Source: Siphonodentalium dalli
Taxonomy: Eukaryota > Mollusca > Scaphopoda > Gadilida > Siphonodentaliidae
NCBI GenBank assembly: GCA_032622095.1
Contig: CP136067.1
Span: forward strand, 98,446,707 to 98,510,706
DNA: 64,000 nucleotides
Direction of reading: 5' to 3'
The notes below the pieces were generated by a model that searched no databases, had not been told where the DNA came from, and was given only the letters and a program-made list of their open reading frames with translations. The first letter of the stretch is position 1; every line of letters begins with the position of its first letter. Position numbers and translations under genes: made by a program. This document shows, piece after piece, positions 1 through 12,699 of the stretch.

Positions 1-600
1 ATTCTTATTTTTTTTTTCATCTAAGCTAAACAAAATATATAATTAGATATTTAATTTTTTTAAAACAACGCAATATCATATAATATGTTCACTTATTGAT
101 AATATATTAGGCATGCACCCTTCCATTACTACGGTGACCTAAATCAATGCAAAAATATATCCAGTAATCCTCTAATTAATATCTTATCCCGAAGCCAGTA
201 AGATAATCCTCTTACTTTCCGGATCAGAAATCACGTAATTTTAGTTAGGCTTCATGATCCTCTAAGTATCACTATGACACTAAGCAAACAAACCCATCAG
301 ATTTCGGAAATTAATTATAAAAAACAAATTGCAAAGTAACATCTAACATGATCATTTAGTGGTATCAATCCATTTTATCAGTCAATAAATCATGTAGACC
401 TACTATATATTGCATTACTGCGGGGACCTACGCGAATTGAGTGACCTACGGAGACCTACGCAAATCTAGGGACCTACTGCATAACGCGTCACCGAGTTGT
501 GATGATTTGACGGCCGTAGCTGACCTGAAAACACATGTTTATTCACCCTTATTCTGATGTAAAATTCAATGAATCACTAAATTGTTATTGATAAGTTTAA
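1..600. other. AT-rich stretch, no gene seen
   Basis: No coding region, RNA gene or clear repeat structure is recognised. Between about 420 and 480 the phrase 'gacctacg' recurs four times in degenerate form, which may be a decayed short tandem repeat. Confidence 0.4.
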
Positions 601-604
601 ATCT

Positions 605-1620
605 TGTCCATTTCAATCCAAACAAGACAGTCAATGACTGTGGGGTCGCTCACCAGACTGCAAAGACTGATAAGACTGGGACTCTGGAGACCAAAACAGT
701 GAGCACTTTTCATAATCACTTTAAAAGAAGTAGATTTAAACAGGATATGTGGCTAGAGAGACTTCAAGTATGTAGCTTGGTGAAAAACCACCTTGAAATT
801 GCCAACTGTACACTACTGATCACCCCCCTCCTCCAGCTCAACAAGTCCCCTCCCGACCGGGATCCAGACTCCCAAGTCTTAGGTTGGAATTTCACAACCG
901 ACACCTCAAACTTTCTCAATTGTTGGAAATTTCCAATCTCACAAGCGCCTTTTTCTAAAACCATTTAAACATGTTTGAAGCCCAACTATCCATGGACCCA
1001 AAACACAATACATGTATGTCAGACCAATCAGTCAGGTGGTTCCAAGGTAGATGTTTTAATGAATTTGGTATTTCTATGATTTTATTGGACACAAAAGTGT
1101 TAACTCCCCATAGACTGCCATTTCTTGACAGGTTGACCTCATTTTAACAAATCTGTATCTCAGTCACTAAAGGATCTTCCTGATTCCTCCATACTATATG
1201 TAAGCTAAATAGTCCAAAATCCCTTGAGAAGACATTTTAAGAATTACTATAGAGACATATAGTTATGTCCCTGGTCCCACCCTTTTAACCTGGTGACCAC
1301 ATCTGAATAAATTTGAATCCCAGACACCAAAGAACCCTTCATACATATCATAAATATCAGTCAAATAGACCTGATGGTCCTTGTGAAGGAAGCATATTAA
1401 GAGGGAAACTGTCCTTCGCTTGGCCCCTATTTGACCAGGTGACCCCATTAAAAAAATCTGAATTGCAGTCAAGGAAGAACATTCCATTCTATATAAGCCA
1501 ACTAGTTCTTGCAAACATATTTTAAGAATTACTATGCAGTGAAATAGTTAAGTCTCTTGCTCTGCCCTTATTTGACTTTGTGATCCCATTTTCACAAATC
1601 TGATAAGGATAAAAATTAAG
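605..1620. repeat. Dispersed repeat, copy 1 (partner at 53.35-53.91 kb)
   Basis: The stretch from 'caagacagtcaatgactgtg' onward is matched almost base for base at 53360-53650, and the following part (about 1365-1620) is matched at 53655-53905. The second half carries the phrase family 'tatttgacc..gtgacc..catttgaacaaatctga' also seen at 3.1-3.8 and 55.4-55.9 kb. Reading frames in it have no recognisable product. Confidence 0.7.
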
Positions 1621-2740
1621 TTCCCCAGTTGAAGTTGGTGATATTCACCCATTGGGCACCTCATTTATGAATTTTATCTTCTGCAAATTAGGGGATATAG
1701 AAACTTCCTAGAAGGGAAATTTAACTAACAACAATGTAAATTTGATACTATAGATACTTCCCAGAAGATGAGGCCTAAGCAGAATGAGGTCGTCAGAGGG
1801 TGAATTTGGTGATGCTAGCCTGCTGTGCCAGATAGCATCACAAAAAGCGTGTCTGTTCCTACATTGTGTATGCCTGGCCTCAAGCAACACAATGTATTAT
1901 ACAACAAGCCTTGAAATAGTGTGATAGTGTGTGTCATTTGCAGAGTGAGGTCCCCAGAGGGTGAATTTAGTGACGCTAAATTCACCCTCTGGGGACCTCA
2001 TTCTGATAAAGTCCTCAACTGCTATGGAAGACCTAGAATAAAATTGAATTTCCCCAGTTGAAGTTGGTGATGTTCACCCATTGGGCCCCTCAATTATGAA
2101 TTTTATCTTCTGCAAATTAGGGGATATAGAAACTTCCTAGAAGGGAAATTTAACTAACAACAATGTAAATTTGATACTATAGATACTTCCCAGAAGATGA
2201 GGCCTAAGCAGAATGAGGTCCCCAAATGGTGAATTTGGTGATGCTAGCCTTGAATCAAGCTTTGAAATAGTCTGTCTGTTATTTGCAGAATGAGGTACCC
2301 AGAGGGTGAATTTAGTGAGGCTATCCTGCACAGCGGGCTAGTATCACTAAATTCACCCTCTGGGGACCTCATTCTGATAAGGCCCTCAACTGCTATGGAA
2401 GACCTAGAATAAGATTGAAGTTCCCCAGTTGAAATTGGTGATGTTCACCCATTGGGCACCTCAATCATGAATTTTATCTTCTGCAAATTAAGGGATACAG
2501 AAACTTCCTAGAAGGGAAATTTAACAAACAACAAGGTAAATTTGATACTATAGATACTTCCCAGAAGATGAGGCCTAAGCAGAATGAGATCTTGAGACTC
2601 TAGATACTTCCCAGAAGATGAGGCCTAAGCGGAATAAGGTTCTCAGAGGGTGTATTTGGTTATGCTAGCCTGCTGTGTAGGATAGCATCACTAAATTCAC
2701 CCTCTGGGAACCTCATTCTGGCTCTGCCAGGCACTCTGAG
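1600..2740. repeat. Cluster of palindromic MITE-1 copies
   Basis: At least three degenerate copies of a family I call MITE-1 lie here. Landmarks are 'gcagaatgaggtccccagag', 'ggtgaatttagtgatgctag' and their reverse complements 'ctaaattcaccctctgggga' and 'cctcattctg'. A linking segment ('ccccagttgaagttggtgat', 'cttcccagaagatgaggcct') is shared by longer copies elsewhere. No transposase is coded, so this is a non-autonomous foldback element. Other copies are near 12.7, 18.9, 34.3, 35.0, 42.8, 45.8, 52.5, 60.2 and 62.3 kb. Confidence 0.8.
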
Positions 2741-3089
2741 AAAATGAAATTAATCTGATTTTAATGACCTCTGAGTGATAATATAAACAACAAGGGTGCT
2801 TCATTGATAACACCATTAATCTCATTTAAATTATGGATGACATGAATACACTCCCTGGGGACTCTGTCTAAGGCTGCAGAATCTTTATCTCTCTATCTGC
2901 CTTGCCATGTCTATCAGTTCATAGGAGAGTTGCCTTGTAATGGGAATTTAAATAAATATACTTTATTTACCTGTGAGTTAGGATATGAGATAGGGTGGAA
3001 TGCTGTTGGTTGGGGTGGGGTTCTGGGTCATGTGGGGGGGGGGTGATATTTTTTGTTTGTATGTTAAATTGATCAAGGAGTTCCTGAAT

Positions 3090-3950
3090 TTTTTATTATT
3101 TTTTGGGGAATTATGGCCCTGGCTCCACCACTATTTGACCCAGTGACCCCATTTGAACAAATCTGAACCATTCAATGACCCCACATACCAAATATAAACT
3201 AAATCGGCTTAATGGTTATTGACAAGAAGTCGTTATAAGAATTACCAAGGAGGAATATAGTTATGGCCCTGGTTTCGCAACTGTTTGACACAGTGACCTC
3301 ATTTGAACAAATATTAATGACAATCACCTAGGGAACACCCACCCCAAATATGATCAAAATGCAAAAATGTAATTTTTTGGTTTTTAGAGTTATGTCCCTA
3401 GCTCTGCCCCTAATTGACCCAGTGACCCAATTTGAACAAATCTGATTCCCAGTCACCCAAGGTCCCTCAGTACCAAATATAAGCTAATTCGGCCCAATAT
3501 TTTTGTGGAAAAAGTCATTGTAAGAATTACTATGAGTTATGGCCCTGGTTTCTCAACTAATTGACCGGGTGACCTCATTTGAACAAATCTGAACACCAGT
3601 CACCCAAGGACCCTCCATACCAAATATTAGCTAAATCGGCACAATGGTTATGGACAAGAAGTCGTTGTAAGAATTACTGTGGAAGAATAGAATTATGGCC
3701 CTGGTTTCGCAACTATTTGACCCAGTGACCTCATTTGAACAAATCTGAATGAGAGTCACCTAGGGAACATCCACACCAAATATGAACCAATTCGGTCTTC
3801 CGGTTTCAGAGGAGAAGATGTTCAAAGAATTGCTGACGGACGGACGGACGGACGGATGGACGGACGGATGGACGGACGGACGACGGACGAGGAGTGATGA
3901 CTATAGCTCCACCGGAGACTTCGTCTCAGGTGAGCTAAAAACTGGTCAGA
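3090..3950 (+). repeat. Dispersed repeat with GGAC-rich tail
   Basis: Four degenerate tandem units (about 150-180 bp) begin 'ttatggccctggttt..caactatttgacc' and 'caaatctgaa..agtcacc'. They end in a GACG/GGAC simple repeat at about 3832-3890 and a conserved tail containing 'gatgactatagctccacc' and 'gacttcgtctcaggtgagct'. The same tail ends the copies at 54.15-54.21 and 55.94-56.04 kb, so the tail defines the 3' end of a mobile family. Confidence 0.75.
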
Positions 3951-3997
3951 ACTATACACAGTACATGGTACACTTTTATTTTCTCATGAAAATGATT

Positions 3998-4040
3998 GGT
4001 GGCCAAAGTTACCCCACCAGGTGGGGTAACTTTGGCCACC
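3998..4040. repeat. Perfect short hairpin
   Basis: Arms 3998-4017 and 4021-4040 are perfect 20-bp inverted repeats (ggtggccaaagttaccccac) around a 3-base loop. No poly-T or gene context suggests a function. Confidence 0.85.
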
Positions 4041-4424
4041 CACAAACCATCAAAATACACACATTGTGGGTGAAGTCCAGATATCCACAATATATGACAT
4101 TGTATACACAATAGGTCCGCATGTTTTAGCAACTAAAGTTTTGTGACAAGTCTCCTTGGTTGTAAGTTATCAAACTGGAAAGTAAAAAAGTGGGCCAAAG
4201 TATACCCGCTTTACGGTACTGGACATAATTATCTGACATTTGCATTCCACAATTAAATTCAATCTCATAAAATAAAAAAATATATAGTCCTGAAACCATT
4301 GTTGAATTTGTTGTTTTCTCAGTAGGCCTATCAGTATCAACACTGATTCGACAGGTCTGCTGAATCGGTCAGTTTCGGTTTCTAACATTTTGAGGACATT
4401 CATTCAATGAATCATTTATGCATG

Positions 4425-5755
4425 ATTGTCAGACGATTGGGACCTTGGACGATTGGGACCTCGGCGATTGGGACCTTGGACGATTGGGACCTCGGACTAT
4501 TGGGACCTTGAGTCAGGACGATTGGGACCTTGAGTCAGGACGATTGGGACCTTGAGTAATTGCTTTCTTCAGTTATATATAAGAAATTATAAGTACGGTC
4601 AGGGACATATCCAGGCCGTTTTTCATACCGTTTACCGTTTTTTTTCTTCTATTTAGGTCCGAATTCATATCATAACAAGATGCAAATTAGTTATATATAT
4701 TGACATAAGACATTTAAGTTTACAAAAATATTTAAGTTTAACAGTTGGAATCATACTGTAAAAGTATGCTTTGTTTTTATCTAGCTTTCATCTGTTAAAA
4801 CTTCAAATAGTTTTAATTCAGGTTTGTTATCATTCAGGCTTCAGACTTCAATATTTCAATCAAAAACAGTACTGGAACAGTGACAATTTGATCAAATAAA
4901 CCTGGTTATCAGGTGGGATCTCATAACACCAAAATGAGAAATTAACATAGAGATTAGTACTAATAGTACTTAATTACTAACTTAATGGACATTGTTCTGT
5001 ACTAGTATATTATGTATGTGTCTCACTTGAATTTTAGAAAATAGCCTAGTATATGAATTAGAGTAATAATGGTAAGTCTCATTTCAAGCACGATAAGCAT
5101 AATCCATCCATTGAACCAAAAGATATGTGACAATAACTTATAAGCATTTCCAATCCATACATATATAAAAAATTCCCAAAGTTATGATTGAAAAACTTGA
5201 TCAAATTGACCTCTCAGTAAAATTCAAAATACTGACTCAATGAGCCCTATATTAGCTCTCAATGCAATGGATTTTCAAAATATTTCCAGGGGGAAGAACA
5301 TACCCCCACCATCAGCAGGGAGTCACCCCCCCCTCCCAAACCTTCCTCCGCTCAGGCCTGTAGGATATGCCTTCGGAATATCATTGCCCCAAAACAGGTG
5401 TCCCCAAAAACACACCACTCCTCTGGGCTCCAGCCACGTTGCCTTGAAATAATCCATAAAGGTTACCATCTGATGTGCATCTAATCAGCGGTGATCCCAT
5501 TTAGCAATAACAACTTACAAGGAACTTACTAACACTAACCCAGTGTACTAATTATTTAATAGGAACGTATAAATGAAATATAAACGTATAAACATATATT
5601 AACTTGAATAAGGTCCCAATCGTCTTGACTCAAGGTCCCAATCGTCCGAGGTCCCAATCGTCCAAGGTCCCAATCGTCCCGAGGTCCCAATCGTCCAAGG
5701 TCCCAATCGTCCAACTTAAGGTCCCAATCGTCCAAGGTCCCAATCGTCTGGATAC
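4425..5755. mobile_element. Foldback element with tandem-repeat termini
   Basis: The left end is a tandem array of about 15-17-bp units 'gacgattgggacctt' (4430-4556). The right end is the same array in inverse orientation, 'aaggtcccaatcgtc' (about 5610-5750). The outermost unit is CAGACGATTGGGACC on both sides. A 12-bp direct repeat, catttatgcatg, lies at 4413-4424 and at 5756-5767, five bases outside the CAGACG ends, and may be a target-site duplication. The AT-rich interior has no transposase-like frame, so the element is non-autonomous. Confidence 0.75.
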
Positions 5756-6019
5756 CATTTATGCATGTACAGGCCATTAATTGATATAGTAATTATAGTT
5801 ACCATGCAAACAAAACTCTAATCAAAGTACCATCTGCGTACAGATTGGGGCATCTAAATTAACGCTCAAATTAATTGTTTTTTGAACAATTGTTACATAT
5901 TTTAAGAGTTTCTCATTATAAAACAGAACACGGAAGTGAAATTATCATGTGATTTTCACTTACCTCCCTTAGATGAACGTCGGTTAGAATAATTTCCGGC
6001 TTTTATGTGACCGTGCGGG

Positions 6020-7111
6020 TGTCAGGTTCCATTATCTGTCTGTATCTGTATTGTTACGTCCAAGATCCCAATAGTGGTAATGTAGGACGGTGACTGTGCA
6101 GGTGTTAGTTGCGCGGTTTTTGTGTCTCTTCCTCTTTTGCTGGCACTAAAGCAGCAAGGAAGGTCTCTGGTGATTCGGACGACACAATATTTTCCTCCAG
6201 GTGGTTCCAGTCGATTGTGGTGCGAACAAAGAAGGAGTTCTCGTATTGTGCACAGTGTGATCGTGGCACTTGGAAGCACTTCGTGTTTTTGGTTTCGTAC
6301 TTCGTGACCAGGTTTGTTACTTGGTGGTCACTGAATGTTTTTGATGTTATTTTCCTGGATTCTCTCTTTTTTGTGAGGAAGTCGTCGGATGGCATAGCTG
6401 GTACCAGGTTCATTACCACCTTATAAAAGTATGACAGCCGCTGGATTTTCCTCCTCTCGTATAGTGGTGGTAGCTTTAGTTCCTTGAGTATGGTTGTCAT
6501 TGATCCAGGATGGTAGCTTCGATAGTCGTTTTTAATGAATCTCCCTGCCTTCCTCTGTATTTTTTCTAGGAGGTCGATTTCTTTTTGTTGGTATGGATCC
6601 CAGATGGTTGCGCCGTAGTCCATGATGGACCGGACTAGGGATAAGTACGCTATCTGTTTTAGTTTTCCTGGCATGAATTTTAGGTTGCGGCGTAGAAAGC
6701 CCAGTGTTGAGTTTGCTTTCTTTGATGTGTTGTTAATGTGAGTTGTCCATTTTAAGTCGTTTGATATTTCTAGTCCGAGGTATCTGTTGTGTGCCACTTG
6801 TTTTAGGTTTTGTCCATCTAGTTCATACATCTTGTCATGTTTCTTTTGCATACTCATCACGTAGCACTTCTTTGCATTGAAGGACATTCCCCAGTGTTTG
6901 GCCATCCTTCAAGACTGTGCAGATCTTGTTGCAGTTGGTGTTGGTCATTGATGCTGTTTATTTGCCGGTAGAGTAGGCAGTCATCGGCAAAAAGTCGGAC
7001 TGTAGATTTGACACTGTCTGGAAGGTCGTTTATGTGACATAGGAATAACAGAGGACCTAGAACTGTTCCCTGTGGTACACCGGAGTCCACGTCAACTTCT
7101 TCTGACGTCAA
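6020..7111 (-). pseudogene. Non-LTR (LINE, Jockey/CR1-like) reverse transcriptase fragment
   Basis: Two overlapping minus-strand frames carry the C-terminal half of a LINE polymerase. The first (about 7111-6900) has SGVPQGTVLGPLLF and INDLP, then the catalytic FADD motif (LFADDCLLYR). The second (6905-6105) continues with the thumb and C-terminal region (RYLGLEISNDLKW, LGFLRRNL, SIMDYGATIWDPYQQKEIDL, IQRKAGRFI). The frames join near 6900 through a one-base frameshift after LHSLEGW. Endonuclease and N-terminal RT are absent, so this is a typical 5'-truncated, inactive LINE insertion. Assignment below superfamily is uncertain. Confidence 0.88.
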
Positions 7112-7132
7112 ATTATTAATTTGAAGGGATTA

Positions 7133-7245
7133 AATCGGCTTAATTTGATTGCGGTAGTGTTTATGTTGGCTAATTGTGAAGTCTGCAACTTAATTTGATT
7201 GAGATCTTGTAGTGTCTATGTAGACTAATTGTGAAGTCCGACGTC
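7133..7245. repeat. Two-copy tandem repeat
   Basis: A unit of about 60 bp containing 'cttaatttgattg..gtagtgt.tatgt..gctaattgtgaagt' occurs twice in a row at the 5' edge of the LINE fragment. No function is seen. Confidence 0.7.
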
Positions 7246-7449
7246 GACCTTGGAATTTTCAACAACACCACCAGCCCCATTGGACCTTGTACCATCTAGA
7301 CTCTTCCAAGTTTGTGTAAACACACAAATAGATCCATAAAAGCCAAACTGGTCACTCGGACGCACACATACAGATACAGATATAAATTTATTACACGCAT
7401 TATATAGGAACCCCATTTCAATGCGTGGGACAATCATTCCCATGGTTCG

Positions 7450-9330
7450 GCCCAGTCTGGGGAAATAAAAATATTTAAATCTGAATCTAAAAACTGCAAA
7501 ATCCTTGCATCCATGGATGCTTGCATCTAGAAGTCTATAACTCCAGGAAGATTCAGGCCTCGATTTTTTATAATTAATTAGCAGTTTTTAACTGGCTACC
7601 GCGGGGAGGGACCAGGACGCCTCGGCCAAAATGGGAGAAAATTTTGAATTCTGTACCGGTGTACCCGAAAACAGCAAAATCTTAACATCTAGCTAATTAT
7701 GGGTCTAACTCCAAGCAAATTCAAGCGTCAATTAAAAAAAAAATTCTATTAGAAGTTTTTAACTGCCACGGGAGAGGGACTATGACCATCGTCCACAATG
7801 TGAGAACATTTCGAAATTTGAACCTGCATGCAGTGAAAACTGCAAAATACCTAGCATCTGCAGGTCTAACTCCTATATATACGGTGGCTGGTTTAGGACA
7901 TGGGATTTTTTTTTTTATTTCGTGGCCACGAAATACTAACTCGTGGCCACAAAATAACTAATTCGTGGCCACGAAATAACTAATTGTTATAATGGAAGCG
8001 GATAGAAATGATCTGGTTGTAGTTGTCCACCATCTTGGCATGAGCCACGGCGAAATGAGATAAAGGGTGTTGCAGGATGGCCCGTGAAACAAATTAAGTA
8101 ATCACCCCTTTCACCAACCCGATCCAAAGTTGCCGCCGTACCGGGGGTGGGGTCACATAGGGCACCCACGACATTCAGTATATCTTGGGGGCCACCCTAC
8201 TACAACCATTATACCATGCCCATCAAATGGTTAAGGGGCCGAGAAAGTGTATAGGTGGCATATTTGAACCCATCTGGGGCGGCCATTTTGATCGCGGAGG
8301 GTGAAAGCGGGTGAATAATTAGTTTGTCTCAGGGGTCACCCTACAACACACTTTATTCGATCTAAAATGGGGGGGGGGGGGGTTGCATGGGTACCATATA
8401 TGGACCCCTCTGGTCAGTTATCATTTTCGCTCGAAGTGGGCTGAAGGTGTGAATATTTAGCTTGCTTTGCGAGCCACCGTACAACACCCTTTATGTTATC
8501 TATATCGGTCAAATGGCCGAGAAATAATGTGTACCCTATTTGACCCCTTCTGAGCGGCGAACATTTTGGATGGGGTATGGTTGAAAGGGGTGAATGTTTA
8601 TAAGTTTGTTTTGGGGCCACCCTACTAAACTCCTTATTTGACTTAAATCGGTCAATATGCCGAGAGAAATGTCATTCCCATTCGACCCCTTGTGGTAAAA
8701 ACTAACGAATATTCAGTTTGTCTTGGAGCCACCTAACCCGTGTTTCCCAGTTCTCTCTGGGCTAGTTTATATCGGACGTTCATATCCCCATAGAGACCGG
8801 ATCCCACGCCATATAAGGAGTTTATAGTAGCTTCTCTACGATCGTATACGCATTGTTTCTAAAACATCATTTTGGCACGAAAAATGGGTAGTTTTCCAAT
8901 TAGTTATTTCGTGGCCACGAATTAGTTATTTTGTGGCCACGAATTAGTATTTCGTGGCCATGCACGAAATAAAAAAAAAAATTCCCATGTCCTAAACCAG
9001 CCACCGTAAACTACAGGCAAACTTATGCGTCGATTTTTTGTTTATTGATTAGCAGTTTTGGCTGGCCGCCGGAGAGGAACCACGGCCCCTAACCCAGTGG
9101 GAAGAATTGAAATCTGAACTTTAAAACTGAAAAATCCAACCATCTAGAGATGTTGATTACTCCAGGCTAATTCAGGCCCAGATTAAAAAAAAATAATTAG
9201 CAGTTTTGACTGGCCACCGAGGGGAGATCAGGACCTCTCATAACCAGTGGAAGAAAATTTTGAAATTTGACCCTGAAAACTGCAAAACCATAGAATCTTG
9301 AATGGCAGCAAGCTCTCCGATACTTAGTAT
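7450..9330. repeat. Degenerate ~150-bp tandem repeat array
   Basis: Units carry 'attagcagtttt..actggccaccg..ggggaggacca', 'gaaaattttgaaat.tga.cctgaaaactgcaaaat', 'catctag' and 'taactccaggcaaattcagg'. Three lie left of 7880 and two to three right of 9008. The array is split by the transposon at 7882-9006, whose target was inside a unit. Confidence 0.75.
7882..9006. mobile_element. TA-flanked foldback DNA transposon, non-autonomous
   Basis: Terminal inverted repeats start CGGTGGCTGGTTTAGGACAT and end with the complement, flanked by TA on both sides (7880-7881 and 9007-9008). Inside each end are about three copies of a palindrome-like block, TTCGTGGCCACGAA plus 'ataactaa', so the inverted repeats extend roughly 100 bp. 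The interior (8150-8750) is four to five degenerate units of about 140 bp with 'gggccaccctacaacac' and 'tcggtcaaatggccgagaaa'. There is no transposase. TA duplication suggests the Tc1/mariner-like class, but the family is unassigned. Confidence 0.8.
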
Positions 9331-9810
9331 TGGAAACTTTCGACTTGACAACCTGAGGTTGCAAATTTGTCCAACTGATGGTCATTTCAGTCAAATATTT
9401 TGACCAAAAGCAGGAAAATATATCAATGTTGGTGTAAAAACAACGAATTCCCCACTAATAATTCGTTCGAAAATCAAACTACCAGATCACTTTCAACCTA
9501 ATGTTGCAAGCCCGTAGCCAAGGGGGGTTCGTATACCCTTCGAACGAATGGCCCTTTTCCCGCATGTGCCCGATGGTGGTGGTGGTTGCCGTTCGTCTTT
9601 CGGGCGAACGTGTCATGTGCTGCAGCAGTTGACCAAACGGCAATTGCTGAGCTGGACCTCCCTTCGAACGAACGACGTATATAAATATAGTCATATACTA
9701 CATGCAGGCTTAGTCTGGATAGAGACTGGTGCACACAAATTCAATAAACATAGACCGCCAACCTATGTCGGTATAAAGCTGCGTTGCTGATGCATGTTGC
9801 GGCTATCGGT
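9330..9810. other. No gene recognised
   Basis: Short frames occur on both strands but none resembles a known protein. The recurring 'ttcgaacgaa' suggests a decayed repeat. Confidence 0.4.
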
Positions 9811-9813
9811 TCA

Positions 9814-9945
9814 ACGTTTCAAACCATACATATATCACTGGGGTTGCGGCTGACGCAATTAAGCCCAACTTTTTGAAATCGGATGCGTTTAACTGCGTCA
9901 GCCGCAACCCCAGTGATATATATATATGTATGGTTTAAAACGTCC
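9814..9945. repeat. Long hairpin (about 45-bp arms)
   Basis: The arms around 'atcactggggttgcggctga' (left) and 'tcagccgcaaccccagtgat' (right), plus flanking 'aaaccatacatata' and 'tatatgtatggttt', form an almost perfect inverted repeat with a 35-base loop. It is a small MITE or a local foldback. Confidence 0.8.
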
Positions 9946-9999
9946 GATATAATTATAGCCCCGTGCATTGGCCGCATGCACCAGCCGCTGTTCTGTGAA

Positions 10000-11350
10000 A
10001 GCAGCTTAAGGCTCCGAAATTCGACCTGCATGTGGTTCAACAATATAACCAACTAAAAGTAGCCTGGCGGAATCACTGGATATAAAGACCCATGCATACC
10101 GCGAAAGGGTGTCGTGTAAAGCACATCCCTTCGAACGTCCGGCGAATATCAGATATCACCATATAGCCGGGGCAGAGACCCGTACACACAAATACTACAG
10201 AGTGCCAATTAAGCTTTGTCTCTCAAGCTTGGTCAAATTTTTCAACTGTTCGAAATATCATGGCCGACACAACAATAGTTGGAAATTTCACACGAAACAA
10301 TAGGTTGAAATCGTTTTCTTAGATCGATTTTCCAACAATCTATATTAGTATTTTGTTTTAGACCATCATTTGCATATTTGCCTACTTTTGGTCCAAATTT
10401 TGGACCGAAATGCGAAATGACCATCAGTTGGAAATTTTACAACCTTATAGGGTGTGTCAGGTTTGAAGTTTATAACACTTGGAAACATTGAGGCTACTCA
10501 ATAGGTGCTAGGATTTAGCAATTTGTATGTTCAGATTTCAAATTTTTCTCACACTGGGCCGAACCATCGTCGGCCCAGTGTGTCCTGATCCCTCCCATAA
10601 GGTCAGTTACTACTTATAATTAACTTCAGAAAAACAAATCACGGGGCATCCCCCCCCCCCTGCATATTGACTACTAGAGATGTTACGATTGAGCAATTTT
10701 CAAGTTCAGGTCACAACGCTGGTACCCAGTGTCGACTCGGCTGTGCTGTATGCCGCGGATTAGCCTGGATGACTCGACAGCCATTGTCTGATCCCGCTTC
10801 GATCTCAGATTTTGGTTGTCGGGTCGGCTCTGTTGACAGAATGGAGGGCGCAGTACTTCGCTGGAATCTCTGCCGGTCTCCTGCTATTGGACAACCAGAG
10901 CGGTTGAAGACCTGGATTCCAGAGACCAGCGAGTGGAAGATGCTCTTCAGGACGTCAACGGGATGATGCCAGGAGCACTGGATAAAAGTTACCAGGACAT
11001 CCAGCTGGCCTTCTTCTTCTTGGATTTGACTACACCATCACGTCAGCCACCCCTTTAGAGCAGCCCGGACTCCGGATAACATCTACCAGGAGTCCACCAT
11101 CACCACCACCGTCACCGACGAGGCAACACCACATGCTGGGCACTACAGCTACCATCAACTTACAGTGTTCCAGGGGGATAAAAACCCCTTTTTTTATGAA
11201 TTTATAATGAAGACATAAAACATGAGGGGTGAAGGAGTAGACCACTCTGTCTATTCGACCATCCCGGTGTTAGCCCCCCCCCAAACACTCCCATAGAGGC
11301 TGTCTCCATATCGTTAAGTTATCAGCGGTGATATTTTCCTGCACATGTTT
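10000..11350. other. Unassigned; GC-richer block at 10.67-11.17 kb
   Basis: The block from about 10670 to 11170 has higher GC and less AT slippage than its surroundings. It contains a frame at 10667-10966 (+) that I do not recognise. It may be the tail of a decayed mobile element or pseudogene. Nothing else is seen in this stretch. Confidence 0.3.
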
Positions 11351-11870
11351 GTCAACCTCTTGTTTCACCTCAGACGACTTAAAGGGGCATACATGAGTAA
11401 TACAGGGCGTTCCCTATAAGCTTAGAAGATATGTAGGAAAATTTGTACACATATGTCATGGGGAATATCATGGGATAGGTGAGCGACTTTGACCTCAGAT
11501 GACTACTTACTAATAAATTGCATAAGCAATAAATAACGTTTATCATCAGCTCAGAAGATTGTGGAAAATTGGTCCACATATATAGGTACATGTAACATGA
11601 CACTGGGAATGTCATGAGATAGGTGATGCTGACCTCATATGACTTAAAGGGTAAATTATTAGTGCCCCTTCAAGTTATTTAAAATAGTAATTAGTTGCCT
11701 GAGGTAAACAGTGCCTATTGCATGACACTCCAGATAACATTACCATCCAACTTTTAAGTTTATAGTTATTGAAAAGCTCTTTATTGCTAATTATTAGTCC
11801 CCCTTTAAGTCACTTGAGGTCAGCATCACCTAACTCGTGACAATCACATGATTTCCTGCATTTCATGTTT
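11350..11870. repeat. Degenerate repeats around 'gacctcagatgacttaaagg'
   Basis: Two direct copies (about 11365-11500 and 11500-11660) share 'gacctca.atgactta', 'gaagat.gtggaaaattggt.cacatat' and 'catgagataggtgatgctga'. An inverse fragment ends near 11850 ('cacttgaggtcagcatcacc'). Confidence 0.6.
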
Positions 11871-12680
11871 GTCACCCATCATTTTTGATGGGCCACCCCA
11901 AGTATAACATAGATGTAAATACCGAACTTGTTTACATTCATAATATGCATATTAAGCATATATTTAGGGACTAAGAGTAAATGTTCCTATCTGAATTCTT
12001 TGTTAATAATTGTTAATAACGTGCCCATAATTAATCAAATGCGTTATTGTTTTCGGTCACAAAAGGATATGTAGCGATTGATGCTAAACATAAATTACTT
12101 TATTGAAGTTCAACGAAGAATTATTTAGAGAGCAGGGTGTTAATGTAAAATATTAGATCTACGGGGGTTAAATCGATGGGGGCATATCTGGGTGATTGGC
12201 GATAGTAGTTCACGCGTGATAAGCATTGATTGATAATTGACTCGATTCAGCACGAGTTTATCGAATGTTCTAAAGTGTGCTTGAACGTAAACAAGATTTT
12301 AGCGCTCATTCTACGTTTAGCTTATGTGCACGGTTGGGCCGACCCTCCCACCCACATGTAGTAACGTAGATCATTCAATTATATATTGGCTTTTGAAAAA
12401 GTTGATCATCAATACATACGAGAATATAGGCTGCAAAATTTCGTTTCATTGCCTGATACATGTTTATAGTATGCCATAATAGTATAGGTCTTTTATTATT
12501 ATTTAATGATAACATTATATAGGATGTGCACAGTTCATGTGAAGCCAACGTTATCCTGAATTCCTAGATTAAATCTTCATTATACAATTCGTAGTTGTTA
12601 TTCTATAAATCATTTATGTTTGTTCGAGTGAAACGAGTTAAAACATAAAATTAATTAACCATGGCCTTATGAAGAGCAAA
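11870..12680. other. AT-rich DNA, nothing recognised
   Basis: No coding signal, RNA gene or repeat boundary stands out. Confidence 0.4.
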
Positions 12681-12699
12681 GAATCATGTTTGAATTTAG

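Noticed and set aside
582-968. 128-residue plus-strand frame
   Set aside because: It lies in a dispersed repeat and is broken in the matching copy at 53.36-53.65 kb. No family resemblance.
6109-6426. Plus-strand frame of 105 residues opposite the LINE fragment
   Set aside because: It is antisense to recognisable reverse-transcriptase C-terminal sequence.
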